NCBI GenBank assembly: GCA_024734495.1 | Contig: JALMQS010000102.1 | Coordinates: forward strand, 10,808,640-10,872,639 | DNA: 64,000 nt | Direction: 5' to 3' | Origin: Forficula auricularia | Taxonomy: Eukaryota > Arthropoda > Insecta > Dermaptera > Forficulidae | Part shown: in pieces, positions 19,015 to 31,400 of the stretch | Numbering within the stretch: the first letter of the stretch is position 1 | How the letters are laid out: every line of letters starts with the position of its first letter | The notes under the pieces: generated by a model | Seen by the model: the letters and a program-made list of their open reading frames with translations, nothing else | Database searches by the model: none | Told to the model about the DNA's origin: nothing | Program-made: the position numbers and the translations under genes

Positions 19015-19509
19015 AGCATGACTGATGGGACAGGGGTGGGGGAATTGAAGATCCCCCCCATGGCTTATAGAAAATAATACAAATGCAGAAATCCTGTCTT
19101 TTATTTTCCCTTATGCTATGCAAAAACAGATTTGCTGAAATGTGAAGATGAATTGTTAGTGGAACCTAAAATTTGGCGATAATTCGGGGTTTTTTTTACA
19201 AAACCTCTATTGAGATGAATAAAGTAATCATCTAATCATATATTCTCTCAAGCCAGAAAATAATCCTTAGCGTATACCCCAAACGAAAAATTTCTTATTC
19301 GCTTGATCTTTTTTTTTTTTTAAGGGAGAAGGTTTTTTTTCCCCCTTCCTGGCTTTTGGTCAAATTCGCTTGATCTAAACTAGCTACAAAAGTCGTTAAC
19401 CTACAGCACTTAATTATTCTTTTGGTAGAATTTTCTTGAATATATCTCAGTGATAATAAAGAATATTAAAAAAAATTGATATTATCAAGTTTAATTGATT
19501 ACCCCTACC

Positions 19510-19675
19510 CGAGGGGTGAACCGCGATTGGACTTAGGTATACACCGTCTTTGGAATTATTTGGAATTACTTTGGAATTCATTAGATAATCTATTGTCATC
19601 TATTGCCTTCTACTTGGGAATGAAAGTGGAAGTGGAAGTAGGTGTACACGATTTTAGGTCGCGGTTCACCCCTCG
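19510..19675 (+). mobile_element. MITE family M8 (8-bp TSD, TIR CGAGGGGTGAACCGCGA), copy a
   Basis: CGAGGGGTGAACCGCG begins and CGCGGTTCACCCCTCG ends the 166-bp element. The flanks CCCCTACC and CCCCCACC are an 8-bp TSD with one change. The interior has repeated 'GGAATTA' and 'CTTCTACTTGG' blocks shared by all copies. Confidence 0.9.
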
Positions 19676-19858
19676 CCCCCACCTATAGAGAAATTTTGTT
19701 AAGGAAGAATGGTGTGGGTTCTTGGTGAAACATTTTAAATAAAGTAAAGAAATTTTTGAAAAATTTTAAATATAAAATACTAGGTAGATTTCTCATAAAT
19801 AAAATTTTGAAATTTTTTTAGATACTTTAAAATTTAAAATACTAGGTAGGTTTCACAC

Positions 19859-19965
19859 GAGGGGTGAACCGGGACCTAATATCGTGTACACCTACTTCCA
19901 CTTCCACTTTCATTTTCAAGTAGAAGACAATAGATGAAGGGCCATTATCTAATGAATTCTAAAAT
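19859..19965 (-). mobile_element. MITE family M8, partial copy b
   Basis: CGAGGGGTGAACCGGGACCT and 'GTACACCTACTTCCACTTCC' match the family. The other end is lost at about 19965. Confidence 0.8.
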
Positions 19966-20217
19966 GAATATTTGTGTCAAGTTTTATCATTTGCAAAAAA
20001 GCGTACCAAATCTGATTAAAGTTTTCACTTTATCATTTTATTTTCATATTGAAATTAAAAATAATTTAAAAATTAAATAAATTCATTCATTTTTTTTTTT
20101 TTAATTTATTTATTGCGTTTACATTTAGAATCGAATTTATTTTCTATACTTTTAAAAAAGTCAAACTTTACATATGTATATGATTCTTAATCTGTCATTT
20201 TTTCTCTGTATTGATAT

Positions 20218-20329
20218 TTAAGCGGTTGGAGTGGTAGTTGTTGCTGTAGATGTTCCGGTATTAGTGGACGCTGTATCCGGTTCCGATTCATTAATACAAA
20301 GCCAAGGAAGACGCTTTCGAAGCTCCAAT
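20218..20329 (-). CDS. UV opsin exon 7 (C-terminal tail)
   Basis: Acceptor TTTCAG. It encodes [18 protein letters not shown] and a Ser/Thr-rich tail (possible arrestin/kinase sites) ending in TAA. AATAAA signals lie downstream (minus strand, about 20105-20140). Confidence 0.94.
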
Positions 20330-23300
20330 CTGAAACATAACAAATTCATAATTTTACATTAATCATTCATATATGAAAAATAATAAAATATAAAAAAATA
20401 AGAGGCGACTGTGGGTCAGTGGTCAGAGTGTCGAGTCGCTGACTCTAAGTACGCTGGTTCGAGACTGAGTCTCGGCAGTTCAGATATTTGCAGTCTCCTC
20501 CTCTTGGAAAGCAATGGCAACCTACCAAGAGTATAATTGCCTACTAACCTCTCCAAACTAGCAAAAGAAGATGATATGAAAAATGATTTAATCTTTTATC
20601 ATTATAATTTACTAAGACCTATTCAAGGAGAGGATAATTTAATTGATTTCTCTTTATAAATAAGAGTTTCATTCAATATTTTAATCTAATTGTAGCTCTT
20701 CATCTTTTCTTTACTAATTCCCTCTAAAAGATAGATCCCCCAACAATCTGATTATTAGGAAGTTGTCCTATCATCCAAGGATCTAAGCATTTCTCTTCAA
20801 CATATCAAATAAGATAATCTTATATTATTAAATGAGCAATTCTTGTATATATATTTCTCGAAAACGGCTCAAACGATTTCGCTAAAAATGGTGTACTTAT
20901 CAAGTCTCATGAGTTATTAGTTGTGTCAAATTTTGAATCCGATTGAAATAAAGGAAGGGGGGTGTAAATTAGTCATGTCGTAAAATAAATATTTTAATCG
21001 TTCATATCTCGTCTTCGGTAAGTCACAGAGGCTTGAAATTTGAAACTTAAGCTATCTAGAGGCTACAAGAAGTACCACAAGATTTTGGCTAAAATCGAAG
21101 TACCGGAAGTTGATGTTTACGTTCATAAGAATATATCCCCCCTGCGTTTCGCAACCATAAATCTCAGAGCTACGAAATTCGAAACTTAAGCTCGATATAG
21201 GCTAGAAGGGGTAGATCAAGCTTTTGAGTCCCTTTGTAGCATTGCACAGTTGTGGGGCGCTTTTGGCGCTCCCAACACTCTGGCCTCGGTTCTGGAGTTG
21301 TTATATATACATGTACTTTAATCACAAATAGCCAAAACATCTGGCGTTATTATTTGGTCGGCTGATGAGAAGTTGCAACCTAATCTGTAAAAAAATCTGT
21401 TTTCTTTTTGTAAAGGGCTGCCCCCTTCTGCGTGGCGCAATAAATCAATCATTGAAATCGGAACACCGTAAGTGGACATTTACATGAAAGATTTTTTTTA
21501 TTTTCTCAAAAACGGCACTAACGATTTTTTTTAAATTGGTGTTGGTACTTATCAAGTGTCATGAGTTATTAGTCGAGTATAGATTTTAAACCGATTGAAA
21601 TAAAGGAATGGGGTGTAAATTAGGAGTGTCGTAAAATAAATATTTTAATCATTTATTATTCATTCGTCTTCGGTAAGTCGCAGAGTCTTGAAATTTGAAA
21701 CTTAAGCTATTTAGTGGCAAAAAGTTACCGAGCATCGCTCGGTGCTCCAGGCACTAAGAAATAATTACCTGTAACGAGGATGGCTGATTGCATATACATA
21801 AGGATCCAAACAAGCAACGGCTTTACAAGTGAGAGCTGGTATCATCGTGACCCCAGGAGTGAGAAGATTCCTTTACAAAAGAAATAGAATAATAATGATT
21901 GTTACAAGCGATTAAATAGAAATGTTTACAACAAATCTTATTTAGAATTATTTAATATATAAATTGTAATTGATAAAATAAAATTAAAATCAAAAAGTAA
22001 AACACGTCAACTAGAACCCCTGTCTCACCATATCTGGTCCAATATTGAATGTTTATTTTTTCATAGAAAATCAAAAGAGAGATGGTCAACTAGTATTAAC
22101 CCTTTAATTGCGGGTATTTTTGTAGAACCAAGCTGTCCAAACTCAAAAAAAAAAAAAAAAAAAAAAAATAGTTCATGTGTTTATTGTTATACAGTGACGT
22201 GTTTATATACCACACCCACGTCTGGCTATAATTTTAGCATGTAGTTTTAAAGGGTTAAATCAGAGGTGTTATGGATTATTTTTATTATGTTAAGAGGTGA
22301 AACAAACGTTCTGACATAATAAAAATAATCCATAGCACATCATATTTAGTAGTTGACTATCTCTCTTGATTTTAATTGCTATATATATTATTAATCCTAA
22401 ATCTCGGGAAGGTATTTTTATTTTTTTTGAAATTTGACCCCTGAACGGAAAAATGGGGGATTTTTGATTTTGTGGTCTAAAACACAAAAGGCTTCGTATC
22501 TTTCTTGCCCTTGGACCAAACTCAACCAAATTTTGTATACATAGCCACTAGAAGGCTAGAAGTGTAAAAACTAACCACCCAAAATGGGGGGGGGGGGATG
22601 TCAAAAAATGAAAATTCTTGCCCATGGACCAAACTCAACCAAATTTTGTATACATAATCTGTGAGTCTCTAGGTAGCTGGAAATGCAAAAACTGGGTGTG
22701 GGGCGGGTTGGAATGCAGGGGTGGGGTTGGAATTGGTGGAAAGGGTGCGTAGTGGGGTGCAGGATGGTTGCGGAGGTGGAATGGGGTTGGGGTGCGGTGG
22801 TGGGGTTCAGGAGGCGTAGACCCCTGGCTAGCAAGATGGTCGCCTAAGACGTTATATAATAAAACTCTTACTGATCCCCGAAAGCTCCAATCATCGCCAG
22901 TACAGCATAGGGCGTCCAAGAAGCAACAAAAAGGAAACATATAGTAATTGCTGCTTTGGCTATTCGAATCTCAGCGGATGTTTGATTGGAGGCTTGATTA
23001 CTTCGCAATGATTCCACGTTCATTTTTTTAGCCTGGAATTAAAAGAATATATCTGAAGTAGAAAAATGCATAATGAAAATCATAATTATACACAAATACA
23101 ATAGTTATAAATATTGACATTACTGCTTAACAATTTTTTTTTCACTGCTTAATAATAATTAATAGAGAAATTGTCATTGCTTACTAAAATATAAGTATAA
23201 GTCAACGGATTCCAACCAGGGAGCCGCGGACTAGTGCCAGTGGAGACGTGAGAATTTTTTAATGAAAAATTAATTTATATACGCTAATATGTACAAATAA

Positions 23301-25413
23301 ATAAAACTAAAAATAAATTTGATAAACCTTGTACCAAGAAACAACTAGCCCAGGCAAATCAAACTTCTGCTGGCCAATAAATATGAACAAGTTGGAAATA
23401 ATTTTAATCGACGTTAGGAATCCCAAATAAGAGTTTGCGACGAGTTCTGGCTGGAGCTAAATTTTTGAGTGCCTAAAAACCACGAAAATTTTGGACTATT
23501 TTCAGATTTTCGCTTATAACTTGAAAACCATGCGTCTATAGAAAATGTCATTCTTACCAAAATAAAAGAGCATAAAATAACGTCAATTAAAGTTCTTAAA
23601 AGTTAAAATCAATTCAGCAGTTTAGGCAGAATCTATTGTCAAAAATAGGCAATTTTTCTTGTGACCACCTAGTGAGCATAATTCACTTTTCCGCCAGGTT
23701 GGTAAAAATTGCCTATCTTTGACGATCAATGCCTAAACGGCTAAACCGAGTTTAAATTTTAAGTACGTTATTCGACTTGAAATTTTATGCTCTTTCATTT
23801 TGATAAGAGTGAAATTTTTTGTTGGACGCATGGTTTTCGAGTTATAAGAAAATATTTGAAAATAGTCCAAAATTTTCGTAGTTTTTAGGCACCAGTCAAA
23901 AACCGTCGCAAACTCATATAACTCTTATTTGGAATACCTAACTTAAATTAAAATTATTTCCAGTTTGTGAATATTTATTGACCATCGCGCCCATTTTTAG
24001 TAGTTGTATAAAGTTTGGAAACCGCTGGATTAAGTTTTCTTTCTAATTAACAATATGGCCGCTATAAGTTTAGAAGAGGGCAGCACCGTACGGTAACTCC
24101 TGTATTTAGACAACCAGAACTGACTAACAGAACTCAAATTGCATTCTCCAGGCTCAGAAGTCCAGACTAGAAATGCAAATTTATACAAATAATTTCTAGA
24201 GGAATAGTTGTTTAATTAAAATTTTAATTGATAGGTTCTTTTTATTTTTATTTTATGTAACTAAATTCTCACTAAATTTGTTTAAAAACTAGAAACCGGA
24301 TATTTTTGCTATAACATTTTTTTGCACTAAAAACCATACATTTCGCAAAGTTTAGCTAAATTAATGAGATTTATTTAAATAATTTGATTTTAAGAAGGTC
24401 AAAAAGCCTCTTCTTCTTCTTTAAGTGCCATATCAGGTCTCCCTGACGTTTCGGCTCCTCTCCACATATACCTGTTCTGAGTGTGTTTAGCTGTTTTTAC
24501 AGAGATATACGGGACCTACTTTTTAACGCCGGTTCCGAAAAGGTAGAGGTTACTAGGCAATTATACTCTTGGTAGGTTACAATTGCTTTCCAAGAGGAGG
24601 CGACTGCAAATATCTAATCTGCCGAGACTCAGACTCGAACCAGCGTATTTCAGGCCAGCGGCCCGACACTCTAGCCACTGACCCACAGTCGCCTCAAAAA
24701 GCTTCACCTTGTGAAAAGACTTAGCAAGTTAATATCGAACAAACGATAATTTTTGATGAAACTTTCTTTTCAATTCAATTGAAGTTTTCAAAATAGTTTT
24801 TAATCTGTTTATTTAAAATATCAAGGTGGATTATAATTTTTCTATTTCTTTTTTTAATAAATCACCATAAGATAGATATTTTTCTTGGATTGCGTGTCAA
24901 ACCCTCCGGAAAGTTGTCTCATCCTTTATTATATATTTATAAATGTATTCTATGTTCGTTTCTAATTCTCGCTAATAATTTCAAATTTTTTCCATCTTTT
25001 TTATTTTTTCCAATTAATTCAACTCAATGTGGAATTTCTTAAACAAAATGGATAATAACGTGATATTTATAGACCGTTTAAGTAAATAAAAGTTAGAAAG
25101 AAAAGAGATCGATTTCAAATGCGACCAAAAGTTGATCTTATCTTATTTCGCTGACCTTCACCCATTTAGGGACAATTCATTAACCCAAATGATTATTCAC
25201 TGTTAAACTAAGTGCTTTGAAATTTTCTGAATTAACGATTGTTTTGCGGTAGCAATACGTATAGAAAACAAATTCATTCGATCAATAATAATTAATGGAT
25301 TGAAATGCTAAACACTCATTAGCTTTAATAGGAAGGTTTTTGTTTTCCTTAGAGTAGCAGAGTTGTTGATTCACAAAGAGAAACAAAGAGGTTGTCCTTT
25401 TCTTGATGCAAAT

Positions 25414-25481
<68 letters not shown>

Positions 25482-28400
25482 CGAAATTATATATCTGTAT
25501 ATATAATTTATTTGTTTGGGACTATAGTTTCGAAGGCTTGTCCCTCATCATCAGTCTTTTTAATTATAAATATTATTTTTCATGGGATCAGTATCACGGG
25601 GATATTGAAAATTTTTGAAATTTTTTCTCTTCTTTCTCAGCTGAATAGCCTGGTAGAATTAAAAAACATTTTTGGGTACACATCCATATATTTATCTTTT
25701 TCTAAAAAAGAACGGCCGAACAATTGAGGTTGTTTTGACAGTAAATTTTAATCAGGTTGCTATTTGCCAATTCGAATCTGTTATTTAAATAGAGGTCAGA
25801 ATTCTTGTTATATGACTTCAGAATTTCTAAAGATTCAATGTCGCTAATTAATTTTGCATTTTTCTCTGCTTTAATTAATCTAATTCCTGTACCTTCTGGG
25901 AACGAGTGATTGTTTGAATTTAGATGTAGAGCTAGTGAATTCTCCTTTTTTTTTATTTCTAAAATCCCTGAAATGTTCTTTCAATCGAATTTTTAAATTA
26001 CGTTCTGTTTTCCCTTCATTGATCGAAAGATAGAAAACCTAACTCATAGTAAATTAATATCTCATAAAATATTTATTTACTTTTATCTTTATTAAAGATG
26101 TTTCACCTTGCACCAACACCATAATCTCTATTAATTATTCCCTTCTAGTGCCAAAATATTTGCATTTTTAAAGCCAAGTTATATTTTGGTCTTTTTAGCT
26201 TTAAAAACCTGTTAAAAAAATAAAGAAAACTAGAAAAAATCGAATATTTATATAAGAAGGTCTCAACGGGTTGTAGCTATTGAGCTGTAATTTGGAACAA
26301 ATGTTTAAATTAGTAACTTCAGCTTTTTGCCAAGTTTCAACTTTCTAGTTCCAAACTTTCGCTTTCAGAGAGCATACCCAACAGGGTGGTCCTTATTTTG
26401 TGTATTTTCAAATTTTTACGCAGACAAGGGCCCATATGGTTCGAAATAAATAAAAAATATCTCTATCTCAATTATAACCTGTGCCCCCAGCGATGTAAGT
26501 TTCTCATCTAAATAACATGGGGTTTTTGCCATTGAAAGATCAATTTTTTATTCCGGCCAAAGTAATAGTTTAAAAAATTTGAAACTCAGTAGACTTTATC
26601 CTTATAATATTATATAATAATATTATAATTGCTATCCATCAGAATTATTATAGATTTTTAGCTATTATAATTTTGGAGTTACAGCTAGATAAAATACTGT
26701 TATATCTTAGTGTTACTAAGTTAAAGATTCCAAGATTATAATAGCCAAAAATCTGTAAAAATTCTGAGAGATAGTTACTATAATAAGGATAAAGTCTACA
26801 GAGTTTCAAATTTTTTGAACCATTACTTTGGCATGAATAAAAAATTGATCTGAACCATATGAGCCGTTGTCAGCGTAAAAATTCGAAAATACCTACATAA
26901 AATAAGGACCACCCTAATATCCACTCTTATGATAATTTTATTTATTATAGATTATATTTTTGTCAAAAAATTATGTTAATAAACTTATGATTTTGACTGA
27001 GAAAAAATAAGATAAAAAAGGCACAGTGTAAAAATTTGGTGTTAAAAATTGTATATATTCCCAAAGTTTTGTATTTTAGGTACTTATGTGACCTAGTTTT
27101 GAATAGTTTACTTTTTTCTCCAATTTAGAAATTTGAATTTTTTGAAATCCCTACATTTTAATAATCTTTCTCAGAATTATTGATATTTTATCCACTCGTA
27201 GTATCAAAGGATTGCATGTAAGTAACAATTAAAAAAGTATATATCTTTAGTCTATAATTATACTTAGTAAATATTAAATTATACATATTTCATGCTAGTA
27301 GTAGCTAATACTAAATATAAGTTACTTTTATTTATTATTTATTTAATTCATAATCCACTATTGATAACTGGAAGTTGCAGATACGCCAACTGGTGGTCAA
27401 AGCTTGAACTATCCCAATTGGGTCTTCTGACATGCTAATTGATCAGTGTTTAAATGACATAAACAAAAATCAAACCTATTTATTAAATAGTATTCTTTAA
27501 TTATGCATATGACATTTGTGACAGCGAGCCAATTGTCTTAGTTTCAATTTCTACCACATGTCGACAACACCATACTTAACATTTACCGAGGGGTGAACCG
27601 CGACCTAAAATTGTGTACACCTACTTCCACTTTCATTTCCAAGTAGAAGACAATAGATGACTATAGATTATCTAATGAATTCCAAAGTAATTCCAAATAA
27701 TTCCAAAGACGATGTACACCTAATTCCAATCACGGTTCACCCTTCGCCATTTACCAATGGCAATGGAAACCTATTTTTACTCGGTACGCCAGGGATTGGA
27801 CAAATATATATCTCTTATCTATGATATAGCCCGTGGGGTGACCTAATATGCTGTACACCTACTTCCACTTCTACTTCCAAATATTTCCAAGTACTTCCAA
27901 ATATATCCAAGTAATTCCAAATATTTCCAAGTACTTCCAAATATTTCCAAGTACTTCCAAATGTTTCCAAGTACTTCCAAATGTTTCCAAGTAATTCCAA
28001 AATACTTCCAAAGAGGTGTACACCTACTTCCAATCGCGGATCACCCCTCGATATAGCCTATAAGAAAAAATTCCCTCCCTCCTCGCCTTAAGTACTCTTG
28101 AAGAACTCTGTGAGGGTGTGTTCAACTGGTTGCATAAATACAGGCGCCTCGACTTATTTACTTAATCCGGTAGAATTAAATGAAACTCACCTGTTCTTTT
28201 AACGTTTTCTCGTGGTTTACAACGTGACTGACAATTTGCGAATAAAAGTAAATGATGAGTGACATTGGAAAGACATAGGAGAAAATGAAGATCGTGATAA
28301 CAAAGTAACGAATATTGTCCGTGCGAGTTAAATAGTCGAAGGAACAGCTGGTCAAATAACCCTCTGTAACAAAAGTAAAGTAAAAAATTTCTATTTGTTT

Positions 28401-31400
28401 AGATAATTTATTCAATTTTAGTATATTTTAAATAATGAAATAAATAAAAATTTTTAATTAATTTTTAATTTATATTTTAGCTGATTTATTCTGTAAAATC
28501 TTCATAAATCACGAATTAAGGCCGGTTCAGACGAAGCTTTTTCTCTTGTTCGAGTAACTGTACATTTGGAGGCATGGAGGGGGGTCGAAATGACGTCACT
28601 CCGGACTGTCTCAGTACCATGTTTGCTTGATTCAAAAGATAGATCATGTTATAAAAAAAGTTAAGCTACTCGAAACTGGCAGAGGCCAGCCAATCGGAAA
28701 GAATTATTTTATCACGTGGGTGACATCAGCTGATATCACAGAATACCTGATATTTTGTTTCTCAATGTTCAACTCTTTACTGCAATGAATAAAGAGAATA
28801 TGCCTTCCATATTCCAAAATTGGACCCAAGAACAAATTGAAATATTAATTGATACCTTTAAAGAGGAGCAGTGTTTATATGCATTCATTGTCTGGGCTGA
28901 CACTTGCGCGTGCAACCTAGCCGGCCAGCTTGAATTAATTTCTGAAAAAGCCTCGTGTGAACCCAACAGACGAAAATCCAGCCTGACTGAACTAGCTTCA
29001 AATTGCAAGTAGGGCGAACAAGTTAGTAGAAGAAAAAGCCTCGTGTCCGCCAGCCTTTAGAGTGCGTTTACTTTGAAGCCACGATAAAAGAAATGTTTCA
29101 TTTTTCACATTTTTCAGTACTACTGAAGATGGTCAACCAGAGGTGACCGAAACTGTTTGGTGAATCAATAAAATAAATAATAATCCTATACCACTAAAGC
29201 GCATTTGTGCCTGCCTCTGTAAGTATCTATGAATCTAAGAATCTATATCCGTCCCCCAACAAAAACAGTCGTCATGCTTACCAATTTGAATGAAATTATC
29301 TATATACTAGCTGCAAGGCTCTCCTTCAGCTGCCTTCTTGCAAGCCAGGGGGCTCGCACCCTGGACCTCCACCCGAAGCCCACTAAGCACCCCCACTCAC
29401 CCCACCACCCCAATGTACAGACAAAACCTTAATTTTATATATATAGATTTCATTTAAATTGGTAACCATTACGACTGTTTTTGTTGGGGGACGGACATAG
29501 ATACATAGATAGATAGGTACATTATTACATACAGAGGCAGGCACAAATGCGCCTTAGTAGTATCATTATTATTGAGTATACAGTCCTAAGACTGGTTTGA
29601 TGTAACAATCCGTTTCCACTCGACTCTGTCCCCCGCCAGCTGTTTGACCTCTCTAAATGTCTGGCATCCCATATCCCCAATTATTTGGTTGAAATATTCT
29701 AATCTGGGTCTTCCCCTTCCCCCTTTCTTTCCCACCTCCCCCTCCAAGATATCCCTAAGCAGTCCCCCATGTCTCAGTGTGTGCCCCATCATCTGACCTT
29801 TTCTCTTCTTCAGACTCTTCCACAAGGTTCTTTTTTCTCCGATTCTTCCAAGAACTTCTTCATTTGTAATTTTATCCATCCATTTGATATTCATCATTCT
29901 TCTGTAGCACCACATTTCGAAAGCCTCTAATCTCTTTCTCTCCGCTTTTATAATTGTCCAGGTTTCACACCCGTACATGGCTATGCTCCATAGATATGTC
30001 TTCAATAGCAACTTCCTGTTTTCTAAGCTGATTGAGGAGGAGCATAGTAGTTTTTGTTTTGAATTAAACCCCATTTTTGCTTGGGCAATTCTTAATTTAA
30101 TTTCGTTACCGCTCCTCCCATCCCATGTTATTTTACTTCCTAGGTAGCGGAATTCCTTTTAGTAGTATAGGATATAAAATTAAGGTTTTGTCTGTACATT
30201 GGGGTAGTGGTGTGGGTGGGGTTCTGGGTGGGTTGGGGGGGGGGGAGTGGGGTTCGAGAGGTGGGGTCCAGGGGGCGAGCCCCCTGGCTAGCAAGAGGGC
30301 CGCCGAAGGTGGGCCTTGCAGCTAGTAATTAATTGAAATTATTGTCTTTTATTAGTTTGGGACTAAAAAAACCCTTCAATTTAAAAAGAATTTAAATTAA
30401 GTCACTTATGTTTTGGAAGAATCTTATTTATTGTTAGAGTCCGTGGCTTTGACGAAACTGTATTAGATGGAGGAGGTATCAGCCAAAGATGGAATCACTG
30501 AGTTCAATAAAACACCTTTTATTAAACCCATTATTTTAGGTGTTTTATTGAACCCAGTGATTCCATCTTTGGCTGATACCTCCTCCTTCATCTAATACAG
30601 AATCTTATTTATTTAGCACTTAAGCGTTCCGTATCAATGCTGGGCAATTATGGCAACCTTACCAATAATAATCATTTAAAGGAAGTACGGTAAGAACACT
30701 CACCAGGCACGAAGCGCCCCCATATCTCGAAGAAGGGCATGACCGCCCATGGGACCGTATATGCCCAGCAGAGAAGGACGAGCAACACGGCCTTACCAAT
30801 GGTCAAATGACCATCAAAAGGCCTGGCAATTACCCGGTATCTGTCGAAGGCGATACAAGCATTGGTGAAGGCTGCGCCAATGCCGCTCAGCGATCCGACA
30901 AAGGCAAATATCTTACAGGCTAGTGGTCCAGCGGCGAAACCCAAATTAAAGGAGTTGTATATGAAGATTGGCGTTTTCAGCATCATAATAAAATCACAGA
31001 ATGCCAAATTGACTACGAGAATGTTCGAAGGAGTTCGGAGAGTTTTAGCACTGTCAAGAAATACAAAATAACACACCAAGTTAATATAATCCGAATGTCT
31101 TATTAAACAAATTAATAAACCTGCGAATTCTCAAAATTAAAAAAATAAGAATTCTCTTCTAGACCAAATACCTAATTTATTTGGTTATTGTTTTAAATTG
31201 GTTGGCTTCGGATACTAAGTTCGTTTAGCCAGTTTTTAGTGAGTATGATAGTTTTATCATGGGCTAGCAGTGTTAGTGAAGGAGCCGAGTCTAATTTTTT
31301 TATTCCGCAGGGAGAAAGGCCTGAACTTGGGCCCCCTGCTACAACATCGTCATCAAGACAACGATGCAGTAGCAGTTCTCTATCGCGCGCGGCTACCCGA

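Larger units (their letters stand above)
25500..26040 (-). mobile_element. 5'-truncated Penelope-like retroelement with a hammerhead motif
   Basis: The minus strand from about 26035 to 25705 encodes pieces of the GIY-YIG endonuclease end of Penelope polyproteins: '[20 protein letters not shown]', then (shifted frame) '[20 protein letters not shown]', '[20 protein letters not shown]', and '[14 protein letters not shown]'. A hammerhead motif and a microsatellite follow. The reverse transcriptase part is absent. Confidence 0.75.

Noticed and set aside
21362..21400. CTGATGAGAAGTTGC resembling a hammerhead core
   Set aside because: No GAAA and no closing stem I.
22601..22940. Proline/histidine-rich open frames
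   Set aside because: They lie in a G-rich repeat in the opsin gene, overlap the true exon 5 in another frame, and have no domain signature.
25403..25618. Open frame across the CA repeat
   Set aside because: It consists of microsatellite-derived TH and YI repeats.
28755..29012. Independent host gene with [15 protein letters not shown]...
   Set aside because: It is bounded by inverted repeats and has no splice support, so a transposon relic is more likely.
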